From positions 248,001 through 312,000 of the forward strand of contig JAQGMF010000010.1 of assembly GCA_028292505.1 (NCBI GenBank): 64,000 nt of DNA. Direction: 5' to 3'. Below are positions 45,351 to 55,700 of this stretch, one piece after another. Both the position numbers and the translations under genes were made by a program. Source of the DNA: Rhodocyclales bacterium. GTDB taxonomy: Bacteria > Pseudomonadota > Gammaproteobacteria > Burkholderiales > Rhodocyclaceae. Below the pieces are notes generated by a model that worked only from the letters and a program-made list of their open reading frames with translations, did not search any database and was not told the DNA's origin. Each line of letters starts with the position of its first letter. Position 1 is the stretch's first letter.

Positions 45351-46289
45351 TTCGAAGGGGTCGCTTTGGTCCAGCGCATGCCGCTGGCGATCGACAAACT
45401 CCTGCGCCGAATCTATGCCACGCAGTTGCAGGATGGTGTTGCGCACAGCCGCTTCCAACAGCACGGCCAGGTTGCGGCCGGCGGCAACCGGCAGCACGAT
45501 GCGCCGCACGCCGACACCTAGTACATCCTGTTCCTCGTCTTCAAGCGTCAGGCGTAGTGGTTCGTCATGACCGGGATTGCGACGTTGCAGATGCACGATC
45601 AGGCGCAAACGCATCTTGCGACGGCAGGCCGTTTCGCCAAAGATCGTGCGGATGTTGAGGATGCCCAGGCCGCGTACTTCGAGGAAGTCCTTGAGCATGT
45701 CGGGGCAACGGCCTTCGAGTACACCCGAGGCGATGCGCGAAATCTCCACGACATCGTCGGCAACCAGGCCATGCCCGCGTGAAATCAGTTCCAGCGCAAG
45801 TTCGGACTTGCCTGCGCCCGAATCGCCGGTGACGAGCACACCGAGGCCGAGCACATCCATGAACACGCCATGCAGCGAGACGCGCTCGGCGAGCTTGCGC
45901 GCCAGGTAGGAGCGCAGCGCGTCGATGACACGTGCAGATTCGAGCGGCGAAGCGAGTACCGGCACGCCGACGTCTTCGCAATTGCGACGGATGATGTCGG
46001 GCACTTCGCAATCGTCGGCGACGATGATGCCCGGCGGTGGCGCAGCGAGAATGGCGAGGAGATGATGTTCGAGCTTGTCGCGCGCCTGACGGCGTGCCCA
46101 GGCAAACTCGGTTTCGCCGATGACCTGCAGCCGTGTCGGATGAATCAGGTTGAGGTGGCCGACGAGGTCGGCCGCCCATACCCGATTGTCATGAACGGTG
46201 ATGTGGGTGTCGAGACGACCCGCGATGTGACGCAGACGTAGGCCAGCCCGGTTGGCCTCAAACAGCTGGGCGACGCTGGTTCGCCGCAT
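45345..46289 (-). CDS. hprK: HPr kinase/phosphorylase
   Basis: HprK phosphorylates and dephosphorylates a serine of HPr; in Betaproteobacteria it belongs to the regulatory nitrogen-type PTS. The 314 residues include the Walker A GDSGAGKSE near residue 155, the adjacent ELISRGHGLVADD and the C-terminal signature EVRGLGILNIRTIFG. The ATG at 46289 was chosen to match the usual start (MRRTSVAQLFE). It overlaps ptsN by 32 nt, indicating coupling. Confidence 0.95.
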   Translation of the reverse strand: MRRTSVAQLFEANRAGLRLRHIAGRLDTHITVHDNRVWAADLVGHLNLIHPTRLQVIGETEFAWARRQARDKLEHHLLAILAAPPPGIIVADDCEVPDIIRRNCEDVGVPVLASPLESARVIDALRSYLARKLAERVSLHGVFMDVLGLGVLVTGDSGAGKSELALELISRGHGLVADDVVEISRIASGVLEGRCPDMLKDFLEVRGLGILNIRTIFGETACRRKMRLRLIVHLQRRNPGHDEPLRLTLEDEEQDVLGVGVRRIVLPVAAGRNLAVLLEAAVRNTILQLRGIDSAQEFVDRQRHALDQSDPFEH

Positions 46290-46743
46290 TCGGGTTCCAT
46301 TCGGCAAAGAGTCGATGCAGGGCATGCGCGTCGCCAGCGGCGATCAACGCATCGCGAAATTCACGATCACTGAACATTTGTGCAAGCTCGGAGAGAAGCT
46401 GCAGGTGGCTCTCGTTGGCCTGCTCGGGGACCAGCATGATGAAGATCAGCCCCACCGGCTTGCCGTCCGGTGCATCAAAGGGTATCGGCGCCGCCATGCG
46501 CACGAACGCACCTAGCGGTGTCTTGAGTCCCTTGATGCGGCCATGCGGAATCGCCACGCCCTGGCCAAGCCCCGTCGAACACAGCTTCTCGCGCTGGTTG
46601 AGCGCATCGGTAACGAGCTTGCTGGACATGCCTGCCTGACGTTCGAATGCCACGCCGGCGGCTTCGAATACCGTTGTCTTGGCCGCGGCATGAAAGTCCA
46701 CCATGACGTTAGCGGTCGGAAGAATCTTCGAGATCAGGTTCAT
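46258..46743 (-). CDS. ptsN: PTS IIA-like nitrogen regulatory protein PtsN
   Basis: This 161-residue EIIA-Ntr protein has the phospho-accepting His67 in GVAIPHGRI and the IIA fold (MSSKLVTDALNQRE; LIFIMLVPEQANESHLQLLSEL). It adjusts potassium, nitrogen and stress responses according to its phosphorylation state. The start at 46743 (MNLISKILP) was preferred over an in-frame ATG at 46812. The 275 bp before hpf holds no gene and may carry a separate promoter. Confidence 0.95.
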   Translation of the reverse strand: MNLISKILPTANVMVDFHAAAKTTVFEAAGVAFERQAGMSSKLVTDALNQREKLCSTGLGQGVAIPHGRIKGLKTPLGAFVRMAAPIPFDAPDGKPVGLIFIMLVPEQANESHLQLLSELAQMFSDREFRDALIAAGDAHALHRLFAEWNPNAANQRRPAV

Positions 46744-47018
46744 GCAGACAGGCGCGGGGTGTTCCAGCGCGATGAAGTGGGGATGTTGCCTCGCAGCGGA
46801 GCTAAATAGCATTCGTTGGGCAGCGTATTGTTAAACGTTTATGTCAAAAGCAGCGTTGACTCAAATTATATGCCTGACATCGAGGGTCAAGTCGAGAACT
46901 CATGCACACCGAAAGTCGAATGCAGAAACACGGGGAATTTCGCCGCCCCGTGAGCACGGTCCATCGAAGCGGATGTGCCGGGGCGGAATGAAGATAAGTC
47001 GATAAACTGACGCGCGCC

Positions 47019-47345
47019 TTACAGCTCGGCGGTAGGTTGGTGCTTGATGGCATCGCGGCTATGATCTGCCGATTTTTCCTTGTGCTTGACCACTTGCCGA
47101 TCGAGCTTGTCGACCATGCTGTCGATGGCGGCATACAGATCCGCTTCTTCGCTTTCGACGAAGATGTCCTTGCCACGTACATGAACCGTTATTTCTGCTT
47201 TCTGTTTAAGCTTTGCCACCGAAAGAATCACATGCGTTGCCGTCACGTGTTCGAAGTGACGAATCACCTTATCGAGTTTGCCAGTAACGTAGTCGCGAAT
47301 CGATTCCGTTACTTCCAGATGATGGCCGGTGATATTGAGGTTCAT
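47019..47345 (-). CDS. hpf: Ribosome hibernation promoting factor (sigma-54 modulation protein)
   Basis: This 108-residue short-form HPF binds the 30S decoding region in stationary phase. It starts MNLNITGHHLEVTESIRDYV behind an AGGAG site at proper spacing and ends in a Lys/His-rich tail. It follows rpoN by 10 bp, the usual order in Proteobacteria. Confidence 0.96.
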   Translation of the reverse strand: MNLNITGHHLEVTESIRDYVTGKLDKVIRHFEHVTATHVILSVAKLKQKAEITVHVRGKDIFVESEEADLYAAIDSMVDKLDRQVVKHKEKSADHSRDAIKHQPTAEL

Positions 47346-47355
47346 GGATAAACTC

Positions 47356-48867
47356 CTAGATCGACTTGCGCTGACTGACCGGCGGAATATTGAGTAGCTC
47401 GCGATATTTTGCGATGGTTCTGCGCGCCACGACGATACCCTGCTGGCCCAACATTTCAGCAATCTTCGCGTCGGACAGCGGTTTTTTGCCGTCCTCACCT
47501 GCCACCATCTGACGAATCAGCGCGCGAATCGCCGTGGCAGAACAGGCACCGCCAGTATCGGTAGATACGTGACTGCCAAAAAAATACTTAAGTTCAAAAA
47601 TCCCCTTGGTGGTCGCCATGTACTTCTGTGTCGTCACCCGCGACACGGTCGACTCGTGCAGCTCCAGCTCTTCGGCGATTTCGCGCAATGTGAGGGGCCG
47701 CATGGCCACATCACCGTGATCGAAGAATTGACGCTGCCTTTCAACAATAGCCTGCGAAACGCGCAGGATGGTGTCAAATCGTTGTTGTACGTTTTTGATC
47801 AACCATTTTGCTTCCTGCAACTGGGTCGATAGCGATCCATTGATGCCACGATTCTGATGAAGGATATCGGCATATACCCGGTGAATCCTTAGCTTTGGCA
47901 TCGCTTCCGGGTTCAGATTAGCGGTCCACGCGCCACGGTATTTGCGCACGATCACATCCGGTACGATATAGCGCGCATCCAGTTTCGAAAACGCTGAGCC
48001 CGGATGCGGGTTCATCCGCAGAATCATGGCGTGCGCCGCTTTCAGCGCCTCGTCATCGCAGGACAGACGTCGCCGGATCTTAACGAAATCGCGTGCGGCC
48101 AGACTGTCCAGGCAGTGCTCGATGATGCCGATGGACAGATCGCGTGTGGTGTTCTTCGGACATGCCCTGAGTTGCAGCAACAGACATTCCTGCAGGTTGC
48201 GCGCACCGACGCCCACGGGATCGAAATGCTGGACGTGACGCAAAGCGGTGATGAGTTCCTCCAGCTCCACTTCCCATTCTTCCGGGATGACAGGCAGCAA
48301 CTCTTCGAGGCCTTGCGCGAGATAGCCGTCTTCTTCCAGCGCTTCGATGATCAGACGCACCAGGGCGCGGTCGCGATCGGACAGCGGCATGAGCGCCACC
48401 TGTCCATCGAGGTGATCGCGCAACGAGATGGATGTCGTTTGGTATTCCTGGAAATCCGAGTCGTCGTCGCCGTCGTTGTTCTTGCTGCCGCTGCCAGCCT
48501 CCGAGCGCCATTCCGCCGCTTCGCCGATGTCATCGTCGGAAACGCTGTCGTAGGCTTCGGTAATCGTGTCCGGCATCTCGACAGTGGAGGCAGACTCGAA
48601 ATCGCCCTCGTCGATGGCGGCAATGCGCTCGGCGGAAAAATCGGTGTCCGCTGCGACGACTTCGGTGCCTGCAAGTTCTGCTGCCGGTGCGGGTTCGCTG
48701 CCCTCATCATCGCCGCCCTCGCGTTCTAGCAAGGGATTGTCGAGCAGCATTTTTTCGATTTCGGAATTGAGCTCAAGCGTCGACAACTGCAACAGCCGGA
48801 TGGACTGTTGCAACTGCGGCGTAAGCGCCAGATGCTGCGAAAGGCGGAGCTGAAGCGAAGGTTTCAT
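47356..48867 (-). CDS. rpoN: RNA polymerase sigma-54 factor
   Basis: This 503-residue sigma-N has the Gln-rich activator-contact region I (LRLSQHLALTPQLQQSIRLLQL), an acidic region II at about residues 50-130, the core-binding region, the helix-turn-helix LREIAEELELHESTVSRVT and the RpoN box ARRTIAKYREL. It starts 22 bp after lptB. It directs nitrogen-regulated and other enhancer-dependent promoters. Confidence 0.98.
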   Translation of the reverse strand: MKPSLQLRLSQHLALTPQLQQSIRLLQLSTLELNSEIEKMLLDNPLLEREGGDDEGSEPAPAAELAGTEVVAADTDFSAERIAAIDEGDFESASTVEMPDTITEAYDSVSDDDIGEAAEWRSEAGSGSKNNDGDDDSDFQEYQTTSISLRDHLDGQVALMPLSDRDRALVRLIIEALEEDGYLAQGLEELLPVIPEEWEVELEELITALRHVQHFDPVGVGARNLQECLLLQLRACPKNTTRDLSIGIIEHCLDSLAARDFVKIRRRLSCDDEALKAAHAMILRMNPHPGSAFSKLDARYIVPDVIVRKYRGAWTANLNPEAMPKLRIHRVYADILHQNRGINGSLSTQLQEAKWLIKNVQQRFDTILRVSQAIVERQRQFFDHGDVAMRPLTLREIAEELELHESTVSRVTTQKYMATTKGIFELKYFFGSHVSTDTGGACSATAIRALIRQMVAGEDGKKPLSDAKIAEMLGQQGIVVARRTIAKYRELLNIPPVSQRKSI

Positions 48868-48889
48868 GCTGACAATCTATGCACGGTGG

Positions 48890-49621
48890 CTATAGCCTGA
48901 AATGTTCGCCGAGGTAAATCTGTCGTACCTGGTCATTGTGCACAATTTCGTGCGGCCGGCCGCCGGCAAGCACTTCACCAGCGTTAATAATCCACGCCTG
49001 ATCGCAGATGCCCAGCGTTTCGCGCACATTGTGATCGGTGATCAGCACACCGATGCCGCGCGCCTTGAGAAAACCGATGATCTTCTGGATGTCGATGACG
49101 GCAATCGGATCCACGCCGGCAAAGGGTTCGTCGAGCAGGATCAATTTTGGTTGCGTCGCCAGCGCACGCGCAATCTCGACGCGGCGACGTTCGCCACCGG
49201 ACAGCGATATGGCAGTGGCATGACGCAGATGGGCGATGCCGAGTTCTTCGAGCAGCTCCTCGAGCCGGCTCTCCTGCAGGGGACGTCTGAGTTTCTGCAG
49301 CTCCAGCACGGCGCGGATATTCTCAGCCACGGTCAGCTTGCGAAATACCGAATTTTCCTGCGGCAGATAGGACAGCCCCAGTTGCGCGCGACGATGCATC
49401 GGCAGATGCGTCAGCTCGGTGTTGTCCAGATGAATGCGTCCGCCATCGGCCTTGATGAGACCGACAATCATGTAGAAGCACGTCGTCTTGCCGGCGCCAT
49501 TCGGGCCCAGCAGACCGACCACTTCACCGCTGCCCACCTGAAAGGACACGTCCTTGACGACAGCGCGCGCCTTGTAGCGCTTGTGTACGCCTTCAACCCT
49601 CAACAGGCTCATCGAATCCAT
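48890..49621 (-). CDS. lptB: LPS export ABC transporter ATPase LptB
   Basis: This is the ATPase of the LptB2FG transporter that extracts lipopolysaccharide from the inner membrane. The 243 residues have Walker [10 protein letters not shown], the Q-loop YLPQE, signature LSGGERRR, Walker [14 protein letters not shown] and the H-loop TDHNVRE. It overlaps the end of recX by 29 nt. The usual upstream partners lptC and lptA are not here. Confidence 0.97.
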   Translation of the reverse strand: MDSMSLLRVEGVHKRYKARAVVKDVSFQVGSGEVVGLLGPNGAGKTTCFYMIVGLIKADGGRIHLDNTELTHLPMHRRAQLGLSYLPQENSVFRKLTVAENIRAVLELQKLRRPLQESRLEELLEELGIAHLRHATAISLSGGERRRVEIARALATQPKLILLDEPFAGVDPIAVIDIQKIIGFLKARGIGVLITDHNVRETLGICDQAWIINAGEVLAGGRPHEIVHNDQVRQIYLGEHFRL

Positions 49622-50063
49622 CTCTCAACAACTTGCGGATGATTTCCGCTGAAAAACCGCGCGACTGTAGGAAGCGCGCTTGCCGCGCCCACTCTTGCCT
49701 GTCGCCGGGCGGCCGCCCGAATTTCTTCAACCATACGCCACGCGCCCGCGTCAGTTCATCTTCAATCAATACCTCGCTGAGCGCCGTGCTGGCAACTTCT
49801 TCGGCCACGCCGCGCTTGGCGAGTTCGTATTGCAAACGACTGGAACCCAATCGCGCGGCGCGCGAGCGCACATAGCTTTCGGCAAAACGCTCGTCCGACT
49901 GCAGCCCTGTCTCCGCCATGCGATCGAGCACGGCTTCGACATCGTCACCTGCTTCGACCTTCGTCTCCAGTTTGCGCTTGAGTTCGGCGCGAGAATATTC
50001 GCGTGTGGCGAGCATTTTCAGTGCCTTGGATTTGAGCGAATTGCCTAATGTTTTTTTTAACAC
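49593..50063 (-). CDS. recX: Regulatory protein RecX
   Basis: RecX binds RecA filaments and limits their extension. The 156 residues are helical, with the three-helix RecX repeats ([60 protein letters not shown]). It follows recA, separated by a palindromic repeat, and its 3' end overlaps lptB. Confidence 0.93.
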   Translation of the reverse strand: MLKKTLGNSLKSKALKMLATREYSRAELKRKLETKVEAGDDVEAVLDRMAETGLQSDERFAESYVRSRAARLGSSRLQYELAKRGVAEEVASTALSEVLIEDELTRARGVWLKKFGRPPGDRQEWARQARFLQSRGFSAEIIRKLLRDGFDEPVEG

Positions 50064-50167
50064 AGAGACACAGAGGCACAGAGAGCCACAGAGAAAAACA
50101 GCACCACGTATCTGGCAACGACAGGTTGCTTTTCCTCCGTGGCTCTCTGTGCCTCTGTGTCTCTGTG
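50061..50167. repeat. Perfect 29-bp inverted repeat between recA and recX
   Basis: Arms 50061-50089 and 50139-50167 are exact complements around a 49-nt loop, built from repeated CACAGAG units. The left arm touches the recX start region. The run of T beside it lies on the wrong side to end recA transcription, so this is a mobile-type intergenic palindrome rather than a simple terminator. It could still form a strong mRNA hairpin reducing recX output. Confidence 0.85.
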
Positions 50168-50176
50168 GTAAAGCAT

Positions 50177-51190
50177 TTATTTCTCTGCCACTTGCATCGA
50201 CACCACGCCAACAGCATCGCGGATCTTGTTTTCGATCTCACGCGCCATCTCCGGATGTTCGCGCAGGAAATCGCGCGCATTGTCCTTGCCCTGGCCGATC
50301 TTCTCGCCATTGTAGGCATACCACGCGCCGGACTTGTCTACAAATTTATGCTCGACACCCATGTCCACAATCTCGCCTTCACGCGATATGCCAGCGCCAT
50401 ACAGGATGTCGAAATGCGCTTCCCTGAACGGCGGAGCGACCTTGTTCTTGACGACCTTCACCTTGGTTTCCGAACCAATGACTTCGTCATTTTTCTTGAT
50501 GGTACCGGTACGACGAATGTCGAGCCGCACGGAAGCATAGAACTTCAGCGCATTGCCGCCCGTTGTGGTTTCCGGGCTGCCGAACATGACACCGATCTTC
50601 ATGCGGATCTGGTTGATGAAGATGACCATGGTGTTGGTGCGCTTGATATTGGCCGTGAGCTTGCGCAACGCCTGGCTCATCAGACGCGCCTGCAGACCAG
50701 GCAACTGATCGCCCATCTCGCCTTCGATTTCCGCACGCGGCGTCAGCGCGGCAACCGAGTCGATGACAACCAGATCGACACCACCAGAGCGCACCAGCAT
50801 GTCGGTGATTTCCAGCGCCTGCTCGCCCGTGTCGGGTTGGGAAATCAGCAGCTCGCCGACGTTGACGCCGAGCTTTTGCGCATAGGTCACGTCGAGTGCG
50901 TGTTCAGCGTCGATGAAAGCAGCCGTGCCGCCGATCTTCTGCAACTCGGCAATGACTTGCAGGGTCAGCGTGGTTTTGCCGGAAGATTCCGGGCCGTAGA
51001 TTTCGACCACGCGGCCGCGCGGCAGACCGCCGATGCCCAGCGCAATGTCCAGGCCGAGCGAACCGGTAGAGATGGCCTGGATGTCGGACACCACCTCGCC
51101 ATCGCCAAGACGCATGATGGAGCCCTTGCCAAACTGCTTTTCGATCTGTGCCAGCGCGGCGGTGAGCGCTTTTGCCTTGTTGTCGTCCAT
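50177..51190 (-). CDS. recA: Recombinase RecA
   Basis: This is the central strand-exchange and SOS co-protease protein. The 337 residues carry Walker [10 protein letters not shown], the [15 protein letters not shown] segment and the L2-loop region [20 protein letters not shown]. No CTGT-N8-ACAG LexA box was seen in the 297 bp before it, which also serves the divergent efflux operon. Confidence 0.98.
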   Translation of the reverse strand: MDDNKAKALTAALAQIEKQFGKGSIMRLGDGEVVSDIQAISTGSLGLDIALGIGGLPRGRVVEIYGPESSGKTTLTLQVIAELQKIGGTAAFIDAEHALDVTYAQKLGVNVGELLISQPDTGEQALEITDMLVRSGGVDLVVIDSVAALTPRAEIEGEMGDQLPGLQARLMSQALRKLTANIKRTNTMVIFINQIRMKIGVMFGSPETTTGGNALKFYASVRLDIRRTGTIKKNDEVIGSETKVKVVKNKVAPPFREAHFDILYGAGISREGEIVDMGVEHKFVDKSGAWYAYNGEKIGQGKDNARDFLREHPEMAREIENKIRDAVGVVSMQVAEK

Positions 51191-51487
51191 GTGAGTCCTT
51201 TTGAATTGCCTACTGTTGAGCTGGGACGATTATGGCACAGGGCTTGCGTGCGCTGCGGCGCACATGTCGACAAGCGATGAACGCGGCGTCATGAGTTCCC
51301 AATAAGTCCTGGATGCCTACAAATTCACGCAGGACCACGGCTGCCTGGATTACCATTGCGCCCGTATATCGGTGGGCGCCCGATTCAAATTTAAGGCTCC
51401 AAAGTGCGGACGCCGCCCTCCAGTCTTAAGAAAATATTCGGGTCGATCAATTCGTGGCGCTGTCACGGTAACGTGGTGGGGATTCCT

Positions 51488-52777
51488 ATGTCGTTTCGTC
51501 TTGCTGTTTCGTCGCTCGCCTTCGCACTCTGCGTGGCGGGCCTTTCTGGTTGTGGGAAGAAAGAGGCAGCGGACGCCGCCGCGGACGCGTCGCAATCCGC
51601 GCCGGCGGGGGGAAAAACCGACAGCAAGAACGCCAACGTCGGCAAGGGTAGTCGTCCGACGATGGTCAGCGTAACGATGACCCAGCTGGCAAACGTGCCG
51701 CTGTCGCTGGAAGCGCAGGGCAATGTGATCGCGCTCGACGACGTCGAAGTCCGGCCGCAAAAAAACGGCAGCGTCAAAGACATTCACTTCAAGGAAGGCG
51801 ACGAGGTCAAGCGCGGGCAACTGTTGTTCACGCTCGACGAGCGCGATGACGTCGCCAACGTCAAACGTCTGGAAGCGAATGTGGCCGGTACGCAGGCCGC
51901 CGCGCATGCCGCCCAGCGTGACCTGGAGCGCTCGCAGGATCTGGCGGCGCGCAACTTCGTCTCGCCGGCCGCGCTCGACGCCGCGCGCGACAAGCTCGAC
52001 GCTGCCAATGCGGCGCTGGCGCAGAACAAGGCGGCGACCGACCAGGCCCGCGTGAGTCTCTCTTACACCTATGTGCGTGCGCCCTTCGATGGCCGCGCCG
52101 GCTTGATGAGCGTGCGCGTCGGCAGCCTCGTCACTTCCAGTGCGACGTCCATTGCGATGGTCAAGATCACGCGCATGAATCCCATCGGCGTAACCTTCTC
52201 GCTACCCGAGCGCGACCTGACCACCTTGCTGGCCGGCCAGCGACAGGGGCCGGTGAAAGTGCGCGTGGACCTCGATGCCGAACACAGCCTGCGCGGTGAA
52301 GTGATCTTCATCGACAGCAGCGTGGACCGCACCTCGGGCACCATCGCCGTCAAGGCCAAGTTGCAGAATGACGAACGCCGCGTGTGGCCGGGTCAATACG
52401 TGACCGTGAAGATTGTCGTCGGCGAAATAAAAGATGCCGTTGTCCTACCCTCGCAGGCGGTCATCAACGGACCGAGCGGGCGCCTCGTCTATGTGGTCAA
52501 GGACGATCACAGCGTCGCCGCGCAACCTGTCGAACTGCTGCGCATCGTCAATGAGAAAGCCGTGCTCAAGGGCATCGATGCCAATGTCAAGGTAGTCCTC
52601 GAAGGCGGTCAGAATCTACGCCCCGGCGCCAAGGTGCAAGAAGCGAAGGGAAACGATAGAGGAGAAGGAAAGAGTGGTGAAAGCAGGGGCGGAGAAGGCA
52701 AGGGTCGCGGCAAGAGTGGCGATCGGTCCGGTCCGAAAGCGAGCCCGGCAAACGGTGCAAAGGCATCGGCCCAATGA
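51488..52777 (+). CDS. RND efflux periplasmic adaptor lipoprotein (MFP/HlyD family)
   Basis: This is the membrane fusion protein linking an RND pump to an outer-membrane channel. The 429-residue precursor has lipobox LSGC (Cys22) and a lipoyl-like half (VRPQKNGSVKDIHFKEGDEV). A coiled-coil hairpin at about residues 120-185 and beta-barrel domains follow. The ATG at 51488 follows a GGGGA site. The last ~45 residues are an unusual Gly/Lys/Glu/Ser-rich low-complexity tail. It overlaps the pump gene by 4 nt. Confidence 0.94.
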   Translation: MSFRLAVSSLAFALCVAGLSGCGKKEAADAAADASQSAPAGGKTDSKNANVGKGSRPTMVSVTMTQLANVPLSLEAQGNVIALDDVEVRPQKNGSVKDIHFKEGDEVKRGQLLFTLDERDDVANVKRLEANVAGTQAAAHAAQRDLERSQDLAARNFVSPAALDAARDKLDAANAALAQNKAATDQARVSLSYTYVRAPFDGRAGLMSVRVGSLVTSSATSIAMVKITRMNPIGVTFSLPERDLTTLLAGQRQGPVKVRVDLDAEHSLRGEVIFIDSSVDRTSGTIAVKAKLQNDERRVWPGQYVTVKIVVGEIKDAVVLPSQAVINGPSGRLVYVVKDDHSVAAQPVELLRIVNEKAVLKGIDANVKVVLEGGQNLRPGAKVQEAKGNDRGEGKSGESRGGEGKGRGKSGDRSGPKASPANGAKASAQ

Positions 52778-55700
52778 GCTTTTCCGAACTGTGTATCCGG
52801 CGTCCGGTTGCGACGACGCTGCTGTGGGTGGCGATCATGATCGCCGGTCTGGCTGCGTGGTTCCAGCTGCCGATTGCCGCGCTGCCGTCCTTCAACCAGC
52901 CGACGATCAACGTCTCCGCATCGTTGCCAGGTGCCAGCCCTGAAACGATGGCTTCGTCGGTGGCGACGATTCTCGAGCGCCAGTTCTCGACCATCGCCGG
53001 CCTGCGCCTGCAGACCTCCAATAGCACGCTCGGCAATACATCGATCACGCTGGAATTCGACCCAGCGCGCGATATCGACTCCGCCTCCATCGACGTGCAG
53101 GCCGCGCTGCTGCGCGCCAACCGCCTGTTGCCCCGCGATATGACCAACCCGCCGGCCTATCGCAAGGTCAATCCGGCGGATGATCCGATCCTGTTCATTA
53201 CGCTGGACTCACCTTCGCTGTCGCTGGACCAGCTCAACGATTACGCCGACAACCTGATCTCGCCAACGCTGGCAACCCTGAACGGCGTCGCCCAGGTGAC
53301 CATCAACGGCCAGAAGCGTTATGCCGTTCGCATTAACGTTGATCCCGGCAAGCTTGCCGCGCGCGATCTGTCGATCACCGAACTGGCCACCTCGCTATCA
53401 GCGGCCAACGACAACACGCCGATCGGCACGCTGGAGGGCGCACGCCAGACGCTGGTGCTATCCACCAACGACCAGCTCAAGAACGCGGCCGACTTCGCCA
53501 ACCTGATCGTCGCCAACAAGAACGGCCAGCCGGTGCGCATGCGCGATGTCGCCGATGTGCAGGACAGCGTCGAGAACATCCGCACCGGCAGCTGGACCAA
53601 TGGCGCGCGCGGTATCAATCTGCAAGTGCTGCGTCAACCCAATGCCAATACGGTGGCCGTGGTCGACGCCGTGCGCGCCGCGCTGCCGCGCCTGCAGGCA
53701 CAGCTGCCTGCGTCGGTGAAGATCGCCATCCTCAATGACAGATCGATATCGATTCGCGACTCGATTCACGACGTCAATCTCACCATGTTGCTGACCATCG
53801 GCCTGGTGATGATGGTGATCCTGATGTTCCTGCGTCGCTTGCCCGCGACGCTGATTCCATCGGTCTCGCTGCCGGCTTCGCTGCTCGCCACATTCGGGCT
53901 GATGCTATGGACCGGTTACAGCCTCGACAACGTCTCGCTGATGGGTTTGACGATCGCCATCGGTCTCGTTGTCGATGATGCCATTGTCGTATTGGAAAAC
54001 ATCGTGCGCCACGTCGAGGAAGGCGTCGAGCCTTTCGCCGCAGCGATCCGCGGGGTGCGCGAAGTGGCTTTCACGGTGGTGTCCATCTCCATCTCGCTGG
54101 TGGCGGTGTTCATTCCGATCTTTTTTATGCCCGGCACTGTGGGCCTGCTGTTCCATGAATTCGCCGTCGTCGTCACGCTGTCGATCGCGGTGTCGGCGGC
54201 GGCGGCGCTGACCATCATCCCGATGCTGGCGGCACGCTTCATCAAGCATCATCCCGAAGATCACGAAGCGCCGCTGTGGAGCCGTCTGTTCGAGCGTGTT
54301 TTCGACAACGTGCTGAGCGGCTACCAGCGCAGCCTGGGGTGGACCCTGCAACGCCGCTGGCTGATGCTGCTCCTGGCCCTGGCCACCTGCGTGGCCACTG
54401 TGTGGCTTTACCAGATTATGCCAAAGGGATTTTTCCCGGAAGAAGACATCAGCCAGATTCGTGCCCCGGTGCAGGCAGCGCAGGACATGTCGTGGCCTGC
54501 CATGCGCGACTTGCTGTTGCGGCTCGATGCCAAGATTCGCGCCAATCCATCCGTGGCCGACGTGGTTTCCAATTCGGGTAACGGCAATCGCGGCTTTATC
54601 TACATCACACTCAAACCGCGCAGCGAACGCCCGAAGATGGCGCAAGTACTGGAAAGCCTGCGCCGCGACACGGCCTCCATTCCGGGGGTTCAGGTGTCAT
54701 ATTCGGCAATCCAGAATCTGCGCCTTGGCGGTCGCCAGTCCAATAGCCGCTTCCAATACACCTTGCAGGCCGTCGACTATGCCACCGTGGCCGACTGGGG
54801 CGATCGCCTGCAGCGCAAGCTGCGCGAGTCGACACTGCTCAAAGACATCAACAGCGATGCCGAGCGTAACGGCCTGCAAGCCAAGCTGGTAATCGACAAG
54901 GACAAGGCGCTCGGGCTCGGCATCGACATGCAAAACCTGCGCACGGTGCTCAACAATGCCTTCGGCGAACGTCAGGTCGCCACCATCTATGCGCCGGAAG
55001 ATAATTTCCCCGTCATCATGCAGTGGGACAGCAAGTTTCGCAGCGACGAGACGGGTCTCGATTTCCTGCGTCTGCGCAGCAAGAGCGGTCAGCTGATTCC
55101 CTTGTCGGCCATCGCGCATGTAGAACGCGTCGCGGCCAACAACTCGATCAACCACCAGGGACAGATCGCCGCGGTGACCTTGTCCTTCAACCTTGCTCCC
55201 GATGTAACCTTGTCACAAGCGGTAGAAGAGGTGCTCAAGCTCAAGGATTCGCTGAATATGCCATCGAGCGTGTTCGGTGCCTTCGCGGGCGATGCCGCGG
55301 TTTATCAGAGTTCGCAAAACAGCCAGCTATGGCTCATCCTGATCGCCATTGCGGTGATCTACGTCGTACTCGGCATGCTTTATGAAAGCTGGATACACCC
55401 GATCACCATCCTCGCGGGCATTCCATCCGCTGCGGTGGGTGCTTTGCTGTCCTTGCAGATCGTTGGGCTGGAGCTGACCTTCATTGCCATGATCGGCATC
55501 CTGCTGCTGATCGGCATCGTCAAGAAAAATGCCATCATGATGATCGACTTCGCGCTGGAGGCCGAGCGCGAGCGGGGCCGTGCACCGGCCGACGCCATCA
55601 TGGATTCATGCACGCTGCGCTTCCGCCCGATTCTCATGACCACCTTCGCCGCCATTATGGGCGCCTTGCCGATCGCGCTCGGCCTCGGCGCGGGCGCCGA

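Noticed and set aside
48004-48729. 241-codon plus-strand open frame
   Set aside because: It is antisense to rpoN with no recognisable protein features.
50048-51280. 410-codon plus-strand open frame
   Set aside because: It is antisense to recA and runs through the palindromic repeat; a shadow frame.
51191-51300. LexA box upstream of recA
   Set aside because: Only a half-site CTGT was seen; no ACAG follows at the required spacing.
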